Below are positions 1 to 10,944 of a DNA stretch of 64,000 nt, one piece after another. The first letter of the stretch is position 1. Every line of letters begins with the position of its first letter. The DNA comes from Papiliotrema nemorosa (lineage: Eukaryota; Basidiomycota; Tremellomycetes; Tremellales; Rhynchogastremaceae). A program made the translations under genes and the position numbers. The notes beneath the pieces were generated by a model. The model was given only the letters and a program-made list of their open reading frames with translations. It did no database searches and had not been told where the DNA came from. The stretch lies in contig JASKOT010000022.1 in NCBI GenBank assembly GCA_032158125.1, forward strand, positions 62,001 through 126,000, in the 5' to 3' direction.

Positions 1-625
1 GCCCGCTACTAAAGCGAAACAGCCCTGAATATATAAGCGCAAATAGGTGATGCCTCCTCGACGTACCCAAGTGATGTTGAACGAAGAGTTTACCTGAAAT
101 TAAGCACGACTGTGATCATCGTGACTCACCCATTGTACCGGTCCCTCAGAGGAGTGCAATTTCTCCTGAATAACGGGTAGAAGAAACCCCATCCCACATA
201 TTTGCATTACCTCTTGATCAGCTTGGTCAAACTTTGATGCATACGCCTGCCAGCCACATCACGCAAGGCGCCGAGGCGATCAATATCAGTCGGGAGGTAG
301 AGAAATGTTGTTCCCGGTGACCGTTTGCAAGGGGCACATCTACAGGCAACTTCTCCTCATCTGCGGGGGCAGGGACAGAAGCGCAGGGTGCGGAATCCAT
401 CCTGTTGTACAGCACGGTGAGAATGTACTGTACGACGCAAACATTTGGCATCATATATATACTTCCCTTATGTAGGTCGCGCTTAAGCGTCTCGGACTCT
501 GAGACCCCCTTTGGCCGAATCCCGATGTCTGTGGACGTGATCGAGGTGCTGTGTTTCGACCGCATGTGTGCGTGTGCAACCTTCCCGTGATCGGTGCCTG
601 CCGAACAGTGATTCCGGGAATCAGC
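1..625. other. Intergenic region left of the MFS gene
   Basis: I see no supportable gene here. Short open frames occur on both strands but none has family resemblance or a credible intron chain. A TATATATA-like stretch lies near position 453-461, about 170 bases before the first ATG of the MFS gene, and could serve it. Confidence 0.4.
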
Positions 626-2608
626 ATGTATCGTCGCACAAGCAAACGATTCTCACCCTCTTCGATGACAATCATGGACAATCCGGACGTCAGTCCCCCT
701 GACCGAGACCAGCTGGTGCTCGAGGAGCAAGCGCCAGTGCTCTCCAACATCCGACTGTTCCTTTTCGCCACTGGTCAGCTCACTCTGTGGGCAGCACATG
801 TAGGTCAATCTGCTGCAGAGCAAGATTTTCATCTCTAGGCTGCTGGCATACTGGAGACAGCTTTTGCACTACCTGTAATACAGAATGATCTGAATGTCTC
901 GGAAGCTGGGGTGCAATGGGTCGCTGCATCCTACCTGCTGACCTGGGTAGGTGGAAACATAATGCCAATTGATGGAGAGGGGTGTTTCCAACTAGTGGCT
1001 GGAAGGTTGTGCGATATCTTTGGCAGGAAAAAAGGTTTTCTGGCTGGATGTGGAGCGTTCATCTTGTTCAACATCATTTCCACCTTTATGCCGGTGAGAT
1101 CCGAGAAGAGAATCCATACTTATACAACAGAATCTTGTAAGTCTGATTGTCTGTAGGGGACTCTGCGGCTTGTCTTCCGCCGTCTCAGTACCGGCATCAG
1201 CAGGGTTGATTGGGTCACTGTTCCCACCGGGTCGAAAGAGAGCGCTGGCATACGCTGCAATTACATGTGGTAAGAGGAACAACATTGACATGACTTATTC
1301 CAAGGTGGCGCAGCTGGTGCAGCAGCCGGAGAGTTGTTCGCAGGGGTTTTCATAGAGCGGACGAAGTGAGCCCAAGTGGGTGGTAAGCTGAAAGTAGATG
1401 GACATGGCGGCCGTGCTTCTTCACGGTGGGACTGGTCAGCTTGTTCCCATTGATCATGACGATCCTACTAGTCCCGGTCGACCTACAGCCGGTACGGAGA
1501 GTCTCGGTGGACTGGCCAGGGTCTGGGGCGATCGGCATCGCATTGCTATCATTTCTTCTTACTCTGACCATTGCCCAAACTTCGGAGGATGGGTGGAAAA
1601 CACCATGTGAGTAGATGTCGTAGTGAGACTTACGGTAGATCTACCTGCGTTGCTTGTTCTATCGGCGATTTCCTTCATTGTTTTCATCTGGCGTCAGCGA
1701 CAGCTGACTGCGGCACTTTCGTCAAGCCCCAACAGAAAGCCACCACCGCTCGTTCCCCACGGTCTATTGTCTTGGAGGAATCGGAACTTGCTGGTGATCT
1801 ACCTCGCTTCGTTTTGCCTTTGGGCTGCAACAGACGTGCGATGTCAGTATGCACTCCGCTTATTGCAGACGCTGTTTGTTCTGGCTTCATACCTCTACTT
1901 CGACATCTTGCACATTGGAGCCCTAGAGGCCGGCCTCAAATTCAGCGTAACCTTTTTCAGCGGCAGCGCCGCTGCGGTAAGAGTCGAATGCGATGACGAT
2001 TGATGAACAGTTGATTGTCGCTCTGACAGTCTCCCAGGTACCGCCCAGGATTCTGATGACGGCCGGGTGCTTGATCTCCATGTGCGTGGTGGAAGAGGCG
2101 TGGTCTGAAAGTAGAATCTCGCCTGTTCTGTTCGCGACGAGGGACATCAGCGAGGATTATTGGAGGAATGATCTTTGGGCGTTCTTGCTTGTAGCATACG
2201 GCACTGATGCGTGAGCAGTAATGGCTGTCTCACTAATTGACAGCACGATTGCCGCGGGATCGACCATTATATCGCAGACTGCTTTGCCGTAAGTTCTACA
2301 AAACCGTAGCTAATACAAGTGAGGACCAGAGCGTTGCTGCGTCTCTGTTTCAAACCTCGTGTCGACTTGGCAGTGCCGTCGGACTCGTCATTGCCTCGCA
2401 GGTACGGCATGCGGTCAAAGGCGAGGGAACTCTGCTCGTAGACGAGCTGCGAGGGATCAGGGCAGGTTTCTGGACATTGACAGGCTTCCTCGGCGGAGGT
2501 GAGTGTCTTGATCCGGGACGATGATTGATGAGAGCCGCATTGTTGATCGGTCTCTGCATGAAGGGCTGGAGCAAGCTGGACAAGGAGGGAACGGACATGG
2601 ATGGGTGA
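626..2608 (+). CDS. MFS multidrug/metabolite transporter (DHA2-type, 14 TM)
   Basis: Major facilitator transporter of the drug:H+ antiporter-2 type, expected in the plasma or vacuolar membrane, exporting small molecules by proton exchange. The reading frame runs through about nine short introns. Visible parts are an acidic N-terminus, TM1 near LFLFATGQLTLWAA, the segment VQWVAASYLL, and the family loop-2/3 motif AGRLCDIFGRKKGFLAG. A Gly/Ala-rich helix (GGAAGAAAGELFAG) follows, then KWTWRPCFFTVGL, which is typical where DHA2 proteins carry WRW/F, and a last helix before the C-terminal KEGTDMDG. All exon joins keep the frame open, so I call it intact. The start is uncertain: ATGs at 626, 665 and 674 are in frame, and 674 has the best context. 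The substrate cannot be told from sequence. Confidence 0.8.
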
Positions 2609-2757
2609 TTACAATATTCGGAAAGCTCTTTGTAATCGCAGATTTTGATTCCGCTAATGAATACGACTTCCCTCTTGGCCTGATCGTCCGAAAAAGTCCC
2701 CTACTCTACTCGTACGTCTCTCGACTGGTCCTGTAAACCTTGCTCTCTCGTCTCATC

Positions 2758-3750
2758 ATGAAAGGCTCCTGTTCGACTGCCTTGCGCACAGCATCACCCA
2801 GCTTGCAGCATCCAACTAAACGATGTTGCGTTCGAGCGGTGTCCACCAACGTGGACTCAACGCCGAGATCTCGACCGCCCATGGACTCTGCCGAAGATGT
2901 ATTTCGACGAAATCTGCGAGAGGTCCAGACATTTCGACGACGTCGAGATGCCCTGAGTAGGTAATGTGGACTTCTCAGCTCATCTACAGAAATGAAAACA
3001 CCATTCATTCCTGCCGATGCATTCACTCCTGTTCCAAAGCCTTCCCCGCTCTCGACCCTATTGGCTACGGGCGCAGCATTAGGCTGTTCGTCGTCCAAAC
3101 TCCACCCTCAGTTCGCGCAATATGTCTATGCCAACCGATCAGGACTTTCCATTATTGATCTCGACCAAACGCTACCCATCATTCGTCGTACCGCAGCGTT
3201 GGTGCGAGATATCGTCAAGGAAGATGGCGTAGTTCTCTTCGTCGGCACACGTCCTGGGATGCAGAAGTCGCTGGAAAAGGCAAAAGAACGCTTGGGGGAT
3301 AATGGCTTTGTCACCAACAAATGGCTGCCGGGTTTGCTCACCAACACTGAGACTCTGTGAGTACGAAGGCATTGGATCCGCACTGACATTCAGGTTTGGC
3401 ATTGAACCATTGCTCAACGGTGCATATCTACCCGACCTGGTAGTATTCCTCAATCCGGCTCAGACATCTCAGGCAGTCCGTGAATGCATCCTTCGAAATA
3501 TCCCCACTGTCGGCATTGTCGACTCTGATACCGATCCCCGATTCGTAACCTATCCCATCCCGGCCAATTCCCAGGTACGCCGAAGCGAATTCCTTTGGCT
3601 GATGTGTAGAGTCTACGTACTGCTGAGCTGGTCGCGGGGACTCTTTCCCTCGCCGGTCAAGAGGGGCAAAGGTTGAGACTAAAGGAGGCGGAACAAAGGC
3701 AACGGGCTTCTCCGGAAAAGCGCAGAGTAGAACAGGACAGACGCTCTTAG
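2758..3750 (+). CDS. MRP4: Mitochondrial small-subunit ribosomal protein uS2m
   Basis: Mitochondrial 37S ribosomal protein of the uS2 family (yeast Mrp4), a structural part of the mitoribosome small subunit. Exons are 2758-2956, 2990-3356, 3394-3574 and 3610-3750, which join in frame to 295 residues. The first 50 residues are Arg/Ser/Thr-rich and fit a mitochondrial presequence. uS2 hallmarks are GVVLFVGTRPG (substrate-free Rossmann-like core), KWLPGLLTN, LPDLVVFLNP and the VGIVDSDTDPRFVTYPIP block. A basic, Glu/Arg-rich tail ends in QDRRS. The introns are only 33, 37 and 35 bases, each with GT and AG ends. It lies 149 bases after the MFS stop on the same strand. Confidence 0.92.
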
Positions 3751-3797
3751 AGGATTGCTGATCAACACCACTGGTGCCTGATTGATCGAGTCACCGC

Positions 3798-5437
3798 GTG
3801 TGTGCCCAACGACCACACCACACAACCACATCCTGGGTTTTTATCATACATTATGTTACAAAAGGCATCCCTTTGTGCTTGTTGCATGGGCATATATGCA
3901 ACTTATATGTTCTCAGATTGGAAGGAGAGTCATTCGTTTTCTCATCTCTCAATTACAATGTCCAATCTCAACGAGACCTGCTCTGCTTTACTGGTTGTCT
4001 GCTCTGTGACTGTGAGAGCTGTCGCTCGCTCGTGCTGAAGGTAGTCCCTGTCATTCTCAGCGTTTCACACGTACAAATTTGACGGCTGGCGATGTTTGGT
4101 TCCAAGGCGAAAGGAGTGGTTCCGAGTGCTCTTGACGGTTTGTGTGGCCCTTTCCGTGCGATATGCTACTGAGATCCAGTGGATGCTTATCGGGAGCAAT
4201 GTAGGCTTGCTCATTTGGGGTGTCGGCTGGTCATGTAAGTGAGGCGTCTTGTCTCTGCTGATTCTAGGGGTCAAATTTGATCTGGGATGGACAGTCTATC
4301 CGGAGCCGTATGGCCCAATGCCTGTCCAGTCTGGTCAGTTCCCCTCCAAGTATCTGCGCCTGCAGGTGCCCCTCACAACGTCGATGAACGGTAAGCTCAG
4401 CCATTCGACGAAGCTCATTTGACAGTCGCATACAGCCTCCAGACCTCACTCAATGCCGAAGAAGGACTCTACTGGTTCCACCTGATGCGAGCCGTCCGAC
4501 AGGTGAGCGGACCTTACTTGGTTGGCTGTTGCTGAATTTCAGCCTCGATCCGCCAGGAACTGGCTTAATTCGTACTACTTCTACGCATGGATAGTCATCA
4601 GCGTTATTTGCACTGTGGTCCAGTGTTCTGTAGGATGGATCGGTACCCATGGAGACGCCAACCTCGAGATTGCGCAAGAGCTGCTGTGTGGGGGCATTCT
4701 GGAGGCCGTAGTCCTTGCCGCGGCCTCGCTCGTTCTGATCAAGTTTCCATCCTTCTTGAGCGATGTGGCAAGTCTTGACAGTGTGACAAAGCTGACTGAG
4801 CAGAAGAAGTCAGGTGCAGGTCCCGATGTCCGATCGAGACTCCACTTCTATCATGGCGGGTCCGAGCGTTGTTCGTTGCTGATCATCAGAGGCGAACAAA
4901 ATCCGCACGTTCTTCAGGTTCTTGTTCACCGTGACCTTGCTCGCCCTAGGCATCGACGGTCGAGGACCGAATCGGATCACGCGAACTCCGTACGTATGAC
5001 GCAGAGGTTTGGCTGACAACAGTATGGCGAGTGGTGAGTATACACGATTGAATGGTCTGACTCCCTTATAGACTTGATCATTCAGATCTGTCTCGGATCG
5101 TTCTTTATAGTCTTGATGATCTCGATGATGGTGGGTGAGCTGGAGATAACCTCGCTGATAGCAGTTGTACCTTCCCAGATCATACTCATCTGCGCCTCGA
5201 GAAGGACAAGTCCTGATCGGTCCGCAGCCCACACGACCGAGTCCTGATGCTCAACTGACCAGCGGTCACGCATTGATGTCTTTACTCCGTGAAGGCGGAC
5301 AGTGGGACGACGAAGATGAATTGAGAGCGGGTCACGCATTGTCTGATCTGCCGAAGACTTGGTCGCTGGGGAGCAAGCTGGGGGAGGACAAGTTGAATCT
5401 GCCTTCTGGGGTGGGTAGATGCGTCGTGCCAAGCTGA
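3798..5437 (+). CDS. Multi-pass (about 7 TM) membrane protein, function unknown
   Basis: Integral membrane protein resembling a basidiomycete family I cannot name. The chain reads through FTGCLLSFHTYKFDGWRCL, a helix at WFRVLLTVCVALSV, GLLIWGVGWS, NAEEGLYWFHL, a helix at YFYAWIVISVICTV, a helix at LEAVVLAAASLVLIKF, then the pattern KxxGAGPDVxxRLHFYHEANKIRT, FRFLFTVTLLALG, and a last helix before LYLPRSYSSAPR. The C-terminal 80 residues are polar and contain GHALMSLLREGG and GHALSDLPK, a short duplicated element. Two introns are GC-AG (4768-4803, 4856-4889); using them gives an uninterrupted protein. The 5' end is uncertain: the first exon seems to read in the frame starting at 3798 and to splice at 4006-4060. 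A seven-helix receptor-like role is possible but unproven. Confidence 0.6.
4768..4803 (+). other. GC-AG intron (36 b)
   Basis: Starts GCAAGT, has a CTGACT branch-like site and ends GAGCAG. Removal joins FLSDV to KKSGAGPD. The intron length is a multiple of three and it is open, so retention cannot be excluded from frame alone. Confidence 0.6.
4856..4889 (+). other. GC-AG intron (34 b)
   Basis: Starts GCGGGT and ends ATCAG. Only this boundary restores the frame, joining FYH to EANKIRTFFRF. No GT donor nearby keeps the frame. Confidence 0.7.
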
Positions 5438-5708
5438 TTGTAGCTTGAACATTTTACGTCCCCTATCGCTGTGCCGCAAAACCAACCTCTAGGACCGCTG
5501 CAGATTCGAATCGAGAGGGAAGTCCACCAAGATGTCTAGATTGGGAAAGCCAATCCCGTGACCAAGATCCGGCGAAACCACTCCCCCTCCTGTTTATTTG
5601 TTGCTTATTCATTATTGTGGGAGGATTTCATCATCGCACGTATGGCGTGTCGGACGAGCTATAAATCGAGGTCCACAGCTGTGTAGATTCATGTATACCT
5701 CGTTGACG

Positions 5709-7193
5709 ATGACCTTGGCCGAGACCAATGGATCCCATAGAATCCCTGCCCACCCCGATGCCTACGCAACGCGAGCGATCCACGTCGGATCGGAGCCCGA
5801 TCCTACTACCGGTGCCGTAGTCCCCAGTCTGAGCGTGGCCACCACTTTCCTTCAAGATGGCGTAAATCGACATCGAGGACACGAGTACTCGAGGAGTTCC
5901 AATCCGACGCGATCGATCTTGGAGAGCCTGCTGACATCACTGGAAACGATTGATTCTTCCGGTGAATCACTCATCTTCTCATCCGGATCGGCCGCAACCG
6001 CTGCTCTCGCTTCCTGGGTCTCTCTTGCACTCAAAGAAGGCGGAGCAGGCGGTACGGATGGACTCAATGGGGGCGGGGGACATGTCCTCGCAGTCAACGA
6101 TGTCGTAGGTGACACCCTCGCGGTGGTCGCTCATGATAGTATGGTGGAACGGCAAGGTTTCTTTCTAGAGCAGCTCGAAGTACAGGTTTGGAAGTGACAT
6201 ATCTTAATTTCGAATCTGCCGGAGAGGAGGGCATCCGATCTGCGATTCGAGATGATACTAGGGTAGGCCATTGATCCAGGAATTGGCTGACTGTAGCTAA
6301 TCTGGCTGGAGGTCCCTACCAACCCCCTTCTGCTCGTCCCTCCACTCCCCCTTATAGCCGAAATCGTCCAATCTCTCCCACCTCATTCTCGACCCCTCGT
6401 CGTCGTCGACACGACTTTCCTCTCGTCCTTCTACTTTACGCCGCTTGTTGCCCAGAATGGCCATCCCCTGGGTGACATTGTCCTCTCGTCCCTGTCCAAA
6501 TATTCGGGCGGTCACTCGGATCTCATCCTAGGTTCGCTCACTGTATCAGCGGCCGCCCAGTCTATCCGGCCGAATCTCATTCAAGGCCTGCGATTCCTTC
6601 AGAATTCACACGGTGGAGTTCCTTCACCCAGAGATTGTCACCTCATGGTCAGGTCAATCAAGACGTTGGGCTTGCGAACCCTTCGGCATGGCCTCAATGC
6701 TTTGCGGATAGCAGATTGGCTTGCACACCATCCTGCGGTAGAAGATGTAAGATATCCTGGCTTGAAGACCAGCGACGCCTTCCATCTTGTCGAGCCAATG
6801 TTATCCACAAACGCCCGGAAAGAGCTCGAGTTCCTCGGGTGGCAGTTCCCTTTTCAGCCTACAACTCAAGGACAGACCCCGCTCGATTACATCAAGTCTC
6901 TCGGAATACCGTTTGGCGGTGTCATTACTTTCAGACTCCGGGACGCAGACGAGGAAGCGACGGATCGATTTGTCACGAGCCTGCGACTCATCTTACTGGC
7001 GGAGAGTCTTGGAGGTGTAGAAAGTCTGATTGAAGTACCGTATGGAATGACTCACAGCGGTTTGCCCGCTGAGACTCGTGCGGCTTTGGGTATAACTCCA
7101 AACCTCGTACGATTCTCTGTAGGTATCGAAGATGCGGACGACCTGATTGCGGACCTCGAGGCGGGGTTCAAGGCGTTGCATGGGGGGGTGTAG
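5709..7193 (+). CDS. CYS3: Cystathionine gamma-lyase (PLP transsulfuration enzyme)
   Basis: PLP-dependent Cys/Met metabolism enzyme, most likely cystathionine gamma-lyase, which splits cystathionine to cysteine, 2-oxobutyrate and ammonia in the cytosol. Exons 5709-6104, 6140-6262 and 6297-7193 give 471 residues. Landmarks are YSRSSNPTR (PLP phosphate site), NDVYGGTARFLSRAA reached only after removing the 35-base intron 6105-6139, WLEVPTNPLLLVPP, VVDTTFLSSFY, and SLSKYSGGHSDLILG with the Schiff-base lysine. The C-terminal half has ESLGGVESLIEVP and the arginine-containing VRFSVGIED. Fold-mates (cystathionine beta-lyase, gamma-synthase) are hard to separate by eye. The start at 5709 is preferred over the upstream ATG at 5692, which lies in another frame. 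An upstream in-frame extension lacks an ATG. Confidence 0.82.
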
Positions 7194-7479
7194 ATATTAC
7201 AGAGGACCTTGTAGAGAAGCATTTTGTGATGAGCATCCACTATCCCGTGCATCCCAAAAAGTGCCACACTCATGGCCGTTCCCATAAAACGCCGAGAAAC
7301 TCCGCCCAAAAATCGTCTGGCGCGCCTTTGGCTCGCCCAGTCCAGCCAAAATTTGATTCCGCCCCTCCCCCTCCTTGTGAGCGTTCGCCAGAGCTGTCGC
7401 TTCGCTGCTGGGTGGTTGTCAGATTGTCGAATAAACCTTTGATCGTTGTTTCTACCGCTACCTCACCTATCTGTTCGAC

Positions 7480-8258
7480 ATGGTACGTGTTGACACGCCA
7501 ACTTCCAATGATCGTGCTCACCGAATACAGGTCCGATACTCTTCTGCCCAGATCGCGGCCGCCAACCCGGAAAAGTGTACGTCGAAATCTTGCGAAAGTT
7601 ATTGGGGGCTGGACTGACTCTGTAAGATGCCAAGGCTCGAGGTGAATACGTCCGAACGCACTTCAAGAACATGCGAGAGGTCGCCGCTGCTCTCAGCGGT
7701 ACGTCGAATATCATCGTTTTACAAAGAAGAGAGACTAATGGAACTAGGAATGAACTTGCAAAAGGCCTACACCTACCTTGCCGATGTTCAGGAGCACAAG
7801 CAAATCATTCCTTTCCGACGATTTGCTGGTGGTGTTGGACGAGCTTCGCAGGCCAAGCAATTCAAGACCACAAAAGGTGGGTGGTCTGATGTAACACTGT
7901 ACTGATTTATAGGTCGATGGCCCGTCAAGTCGGTTCAGTTCATGCTTCGATTGCTCAAAAACGCCGAGTCCAACGCCGACGCCAAGGACCTCTCGGTTGA
8001 GGAGTTGATCATCAAGAACATTGTCGTCAACCAAGCCCCCAAGACCCGAAGACGAACTTACCGAGCTCACGGTCGAATGTGAGTACCGATTGTCAAACAC
8101 CGGGAAACATAGTCTGACCTTCCAGCAACCCTTACCAGGGTCACCCATGCCACGTTGAAATCTTCCTCTCTACCCCATCCGCCGAGGTCTCCCGATCAAA
8201 GGACCTTGATGTCTCCAGCTCGAAGAAGGGCAAGACCGTCGCTGCGATTGAGGCTTAG
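7480..8258 (+). CDS. RPL17: 60S ribosomal protein uL22 (Rpl17)
   Basis: Cytosolic large-subunit ribosomal protein uL22, lining the polypeptide exit tunnel. The ATG is alone in exon 1 (7480-7482), followed by GT at 7483, a common layout for ribosomal protein genes. Five introns of about 36-50 bases separate exons encoding [21 protein letters not shown], the NMREVAAAL segment, [39 protein letters not shown] and the conserved [17 protein letters not shown] loop. The tail is Ser/Lys-rich ([14 protein letters not shown]). Every join is in frame. The leader has CT-rich stretches, as expected for a highly expressed fungal gene. Confidence 0.96.
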
Positions 8259-8643
8259 AGGGCATTTGGACGAGTGTGTAGTGTATGGATCATATGCGTC
8301 ATGAATCATATGCGTCATGACAAATTTGCGAGACATGACTTGTGTGCTAAAAATGTTGACGGGACTTGCGGTTGCGGCATGAGCGACGCTAGGAGAGGAG
8401 TATGCGCGGCCTGGCTTTTGCGAGGTGACGACTTTTGAACACCGCTGAACTGGCAAAGAGTTTCTCTCGACTTTCTTCATCTTGGATTGAGCTTCCATGG
8501 CGATCTTCTACCGGGTTTGTACTTTGTAGCCGGTAGGTTAGGTTGTCACCCGGGCATGAGCTATTCCTACGCCTAGGTCGGCTTTTGCCGCCCAACGTTC
8601 ATCTCTGTGTTTGTTGTCCTGATCATTCAACAATCACTTCACC

Positions 8644-9098
8644 ATGAGTCAGACTGGGCCTCCCGCGGACGCCAAGCAGGCTCAAGCGGCTGCTCTCCAG
8701 GAGCTTGACGCAGCCATGAAGCGCAAACGAAACATTGATACATCGCTCGTAAGTCGCGCAGCGTCTCCCTCCGACACGGATTGAACACATCTAGGCCAAT
8801 CTCGAAGCATCAATTTATGCGATTGAGAATAGCTATTTGGACGAATCAGCCAACTCAGGTGGTAACATCATCAAGGTAGGCGATCCCGTTGTGCTTTGGC
8901 TAACATTCCAGGGCTTCGACTCGTATCTCAAGCCTCCCACCTCCAATGTCAGCAAGAAAAAGACAGAAGTGTCAGACCAAGATCGTCTGTTCAGCTCGAG
9001 TAGCGGAACGTATGGTCAGGTGCGTGCTTGAGTCTGCGAAGTGATTCCCGCTGATTGTGATACAGTCCTTGTCCTATCTGCAGAATCAGCCTAGATAG
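8644..9098 (+). CDS. EAF6: NuA4 histone acetyltransferase subunit Eaf6
   Basis: Small scaffold subunit of the NuA4 (Esa1) histone acetyltransferase, also found in MYST complexes, acting in the nucleus. Four exons give about 108 residues. The N-terminus is an Ala/Gln/Lys-rich coiled coil (LQELDAAMKRKRNIDTSLAN). The family signature follows: LEASIYAIENSYLDE, then GGNIIKGFDSYLKP after the third exon begins, and SDQDRLFSSSSGTYG. A last tiny exon adds SLSYLQNQPR. Introns are 36-46 bases. The length fits the family (about 110-200 residues). It converges with the carrier gene on the other strand. Confidence 0.9.
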
Positions 9099-9432
9099 GA
9101 TCATGCCCGGTACATATTTACGCTCCACATGCCCTTTACACGATACTGTAACGATCTCTCACTTCAACCCCTAGTGCCTTTGTACAAGTGGATTTCCAAG
9201 CACCTCAGCGGTAGACAGACTATGCATTGTTGTACAGAATTCCGTGCGCCTTTTGTCACTACGTTTCTCGGTCTGGCAGCACATCGTATCCGGCGCGACC
9301 CTGGTTTTGAGCCGCTGGTACTTCCCCCGTCTCTTCCAACTCTGGCTCGTGCGGCAAGTGCACTGATCTCGGGGGGGCAAAGCACGCCGGGGCGATAAGA
9401 CCATTGAAGACAAAGGTTCCATATCTGCTCAT
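9099..9432. other. Intergenic region between convergent genes
   Basis: Holds the 3' ends of the Eaf6 gene and the minus-strand SLC35F6-like gene. Open frames here lack coding character. Confidence 0.5.
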
Positions 9433-10730
9433 TTAGCACTTGATGTACCGCTTCACATACACTAGCATGGCAAAGCCAGCAATCTGTAAGAGCGAGTAGG
9501 GCCAAACCAGGTGCTCCCAACCCAGTCCTAGACTGACGATCCATATACCCAGAGTTCGACAGGTGTCGATTGTACTCCTGGTAGTCGCACTGACTCGGCT
9601 AGTGACGCTTAGACCGAAGAAGTTGAAGGCGCCGATGGATATCATGATGGCGAAACAGGTCCAGAGGACCGTCGGGGTGTTGATGATTTGATGCCAACCT
9701 CGAGGGATATCAAAGTAAGGCGAGCGGTTCCGCAGGAACAGGTGCAAGAACGGCATGGCGAGCAGGGTGGTAGTCATGCCAAAGAAACCTTCCAGGGAAA
9801 CAGCAGCGAGAGGTTCCACCTTGTATCGAGCCATAATCTTCTCCTCCACCACGTATTGCGAGGCCGTGAAGATCTGTGCGAATAAAATCAACGAGACTCC
9901 GAGAGCCACCTTGGCCGGATCGTCGTCGTCTTTCCTGCTGATACGGATGAAAGTATCGAGCACGTCGGTATCGGCAGGATGATTGAGCTCCTTCTTGACG
10001 AGACTGCCAGAGAGTCCGACCAGACAAACACCAAGGGTGACAATGATGAGAGATATCCATTGGTAGATCCACAGTCGCCGTCGAAGAAACATGACCGACA
10101 GGATACCCACCCACAACACAAGAGCTCCACGCGACATTTGATAGATGGACACTGGGGTGAGGATGAGTCCCACGTTCATCAGGGTCGTTCCGCAGACTGT
10201 ACATTAGCGATATACAGTCGAGTATTGTTCAGTCGAGTACTACTCACTGTCAAAGAACGCTGGAAACCACATCCAGCATACTCTCCAACCTTTCAGCGCG
10301 TTGTCGTCCTCCACATCGATAGAGCCACCATCAAGCAAGCGATTCTCTTCGGCATTCTCAGATGCGAACATCGACTCTGTTCCTTGGCGTTTCTGGCTAA
10401 AGTACTTCCAGATGAGCGGCAAGCAACAAAAGAACTCTCCAATGAACATGCTAGCGGTCAGACGCGATCAGACGTGCATCACTCACTTGAGCGTCTGCCA
10501 GACCTATTATCAGTGAACATCCTCGCGAAGTCGAGAGACTTACTGGCTGCTCAAAGTCCAGTCGAGGCTTGGACGAACTGGGTCCACAATTCTCCACGCA
10601 TTCCATGTCTTGATACTTCGATCTGGGATCAGCCATGATCGATACACTATGTGACTTGCAATAGACTATTCGCGCAACCCGTTAGGAACATCCCAATGAC
10701 AAGGGTCGACACGCCCATTTTGGACGACAT
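9433..10730 (-). CDS. SLC35F6-like EamA/DMT transporter
   Basis: Drug/metabolite superfamily transporter closest to the SLC35F6 group, multi-spanning; animal members lie in lysosomal or mitochondrial membranes and the substrate is unsettled. From the start, MSSKMGVSTLVIGMFLTGCA leads through a GC-AG intron into NSLLSKYQDMECVENC, then QPVWQTL, MFIGEFFCCLPLIW, an acidic loop, WFPAFFDICGTTLMNVGL and YQMSRGALVLWVGILSV. The second EamA half has SLILFAQIFTASQYVVEEK, FEGFFG-like LEGFFGMTTT and SATTRSTIDTCRT near the C-terminus. These fit the SLC35F6 family motifs well. Five short introns were placed. The gene reads away from the phosphate carrier with only about 210 bases between them. Confidence 0.85.
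10623..10659 (-). other. GC-AG intron (37 b)
   Basis: On the minus strand it starts GCAAGT and ends CCCAG. It joins GCANSLL to SKYQDMECVENC. A GT donor three bases in gives an extra residue and a poorer fit to the family. Confidence 0.7.
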
Positions 10731-10944
10731 GCTGAAGGTGATGATGCTGAAAACAAGACGAAGGTACAGTGATCCGGTTGGTTGTCAAAGCATCGCACAC
10801 AGTGACCCCCACGCGGAGTCAACAACCGGAGATGGCCGGAATCAGACGATCGGCATCGACGAGATGTAGCAGAGACTGACTCAATCATTCTGGCATTTTG
10901 AATGATCAACATGTCTATGTAATGCATCCGGATGAGGTCTACAA

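Noticed and set aside
5480..5530. Possible tRNA B-box (GATTCGAATC)
   Set aside because: The flanking bases do not form a T-arm stem and no acceptor or anticodon arm can be drawn.
5598..5708. Upstream extension of the cystathionine lyase frame
   Set aside because: No in-frame ATG before 5709 and no family similarity in that part.
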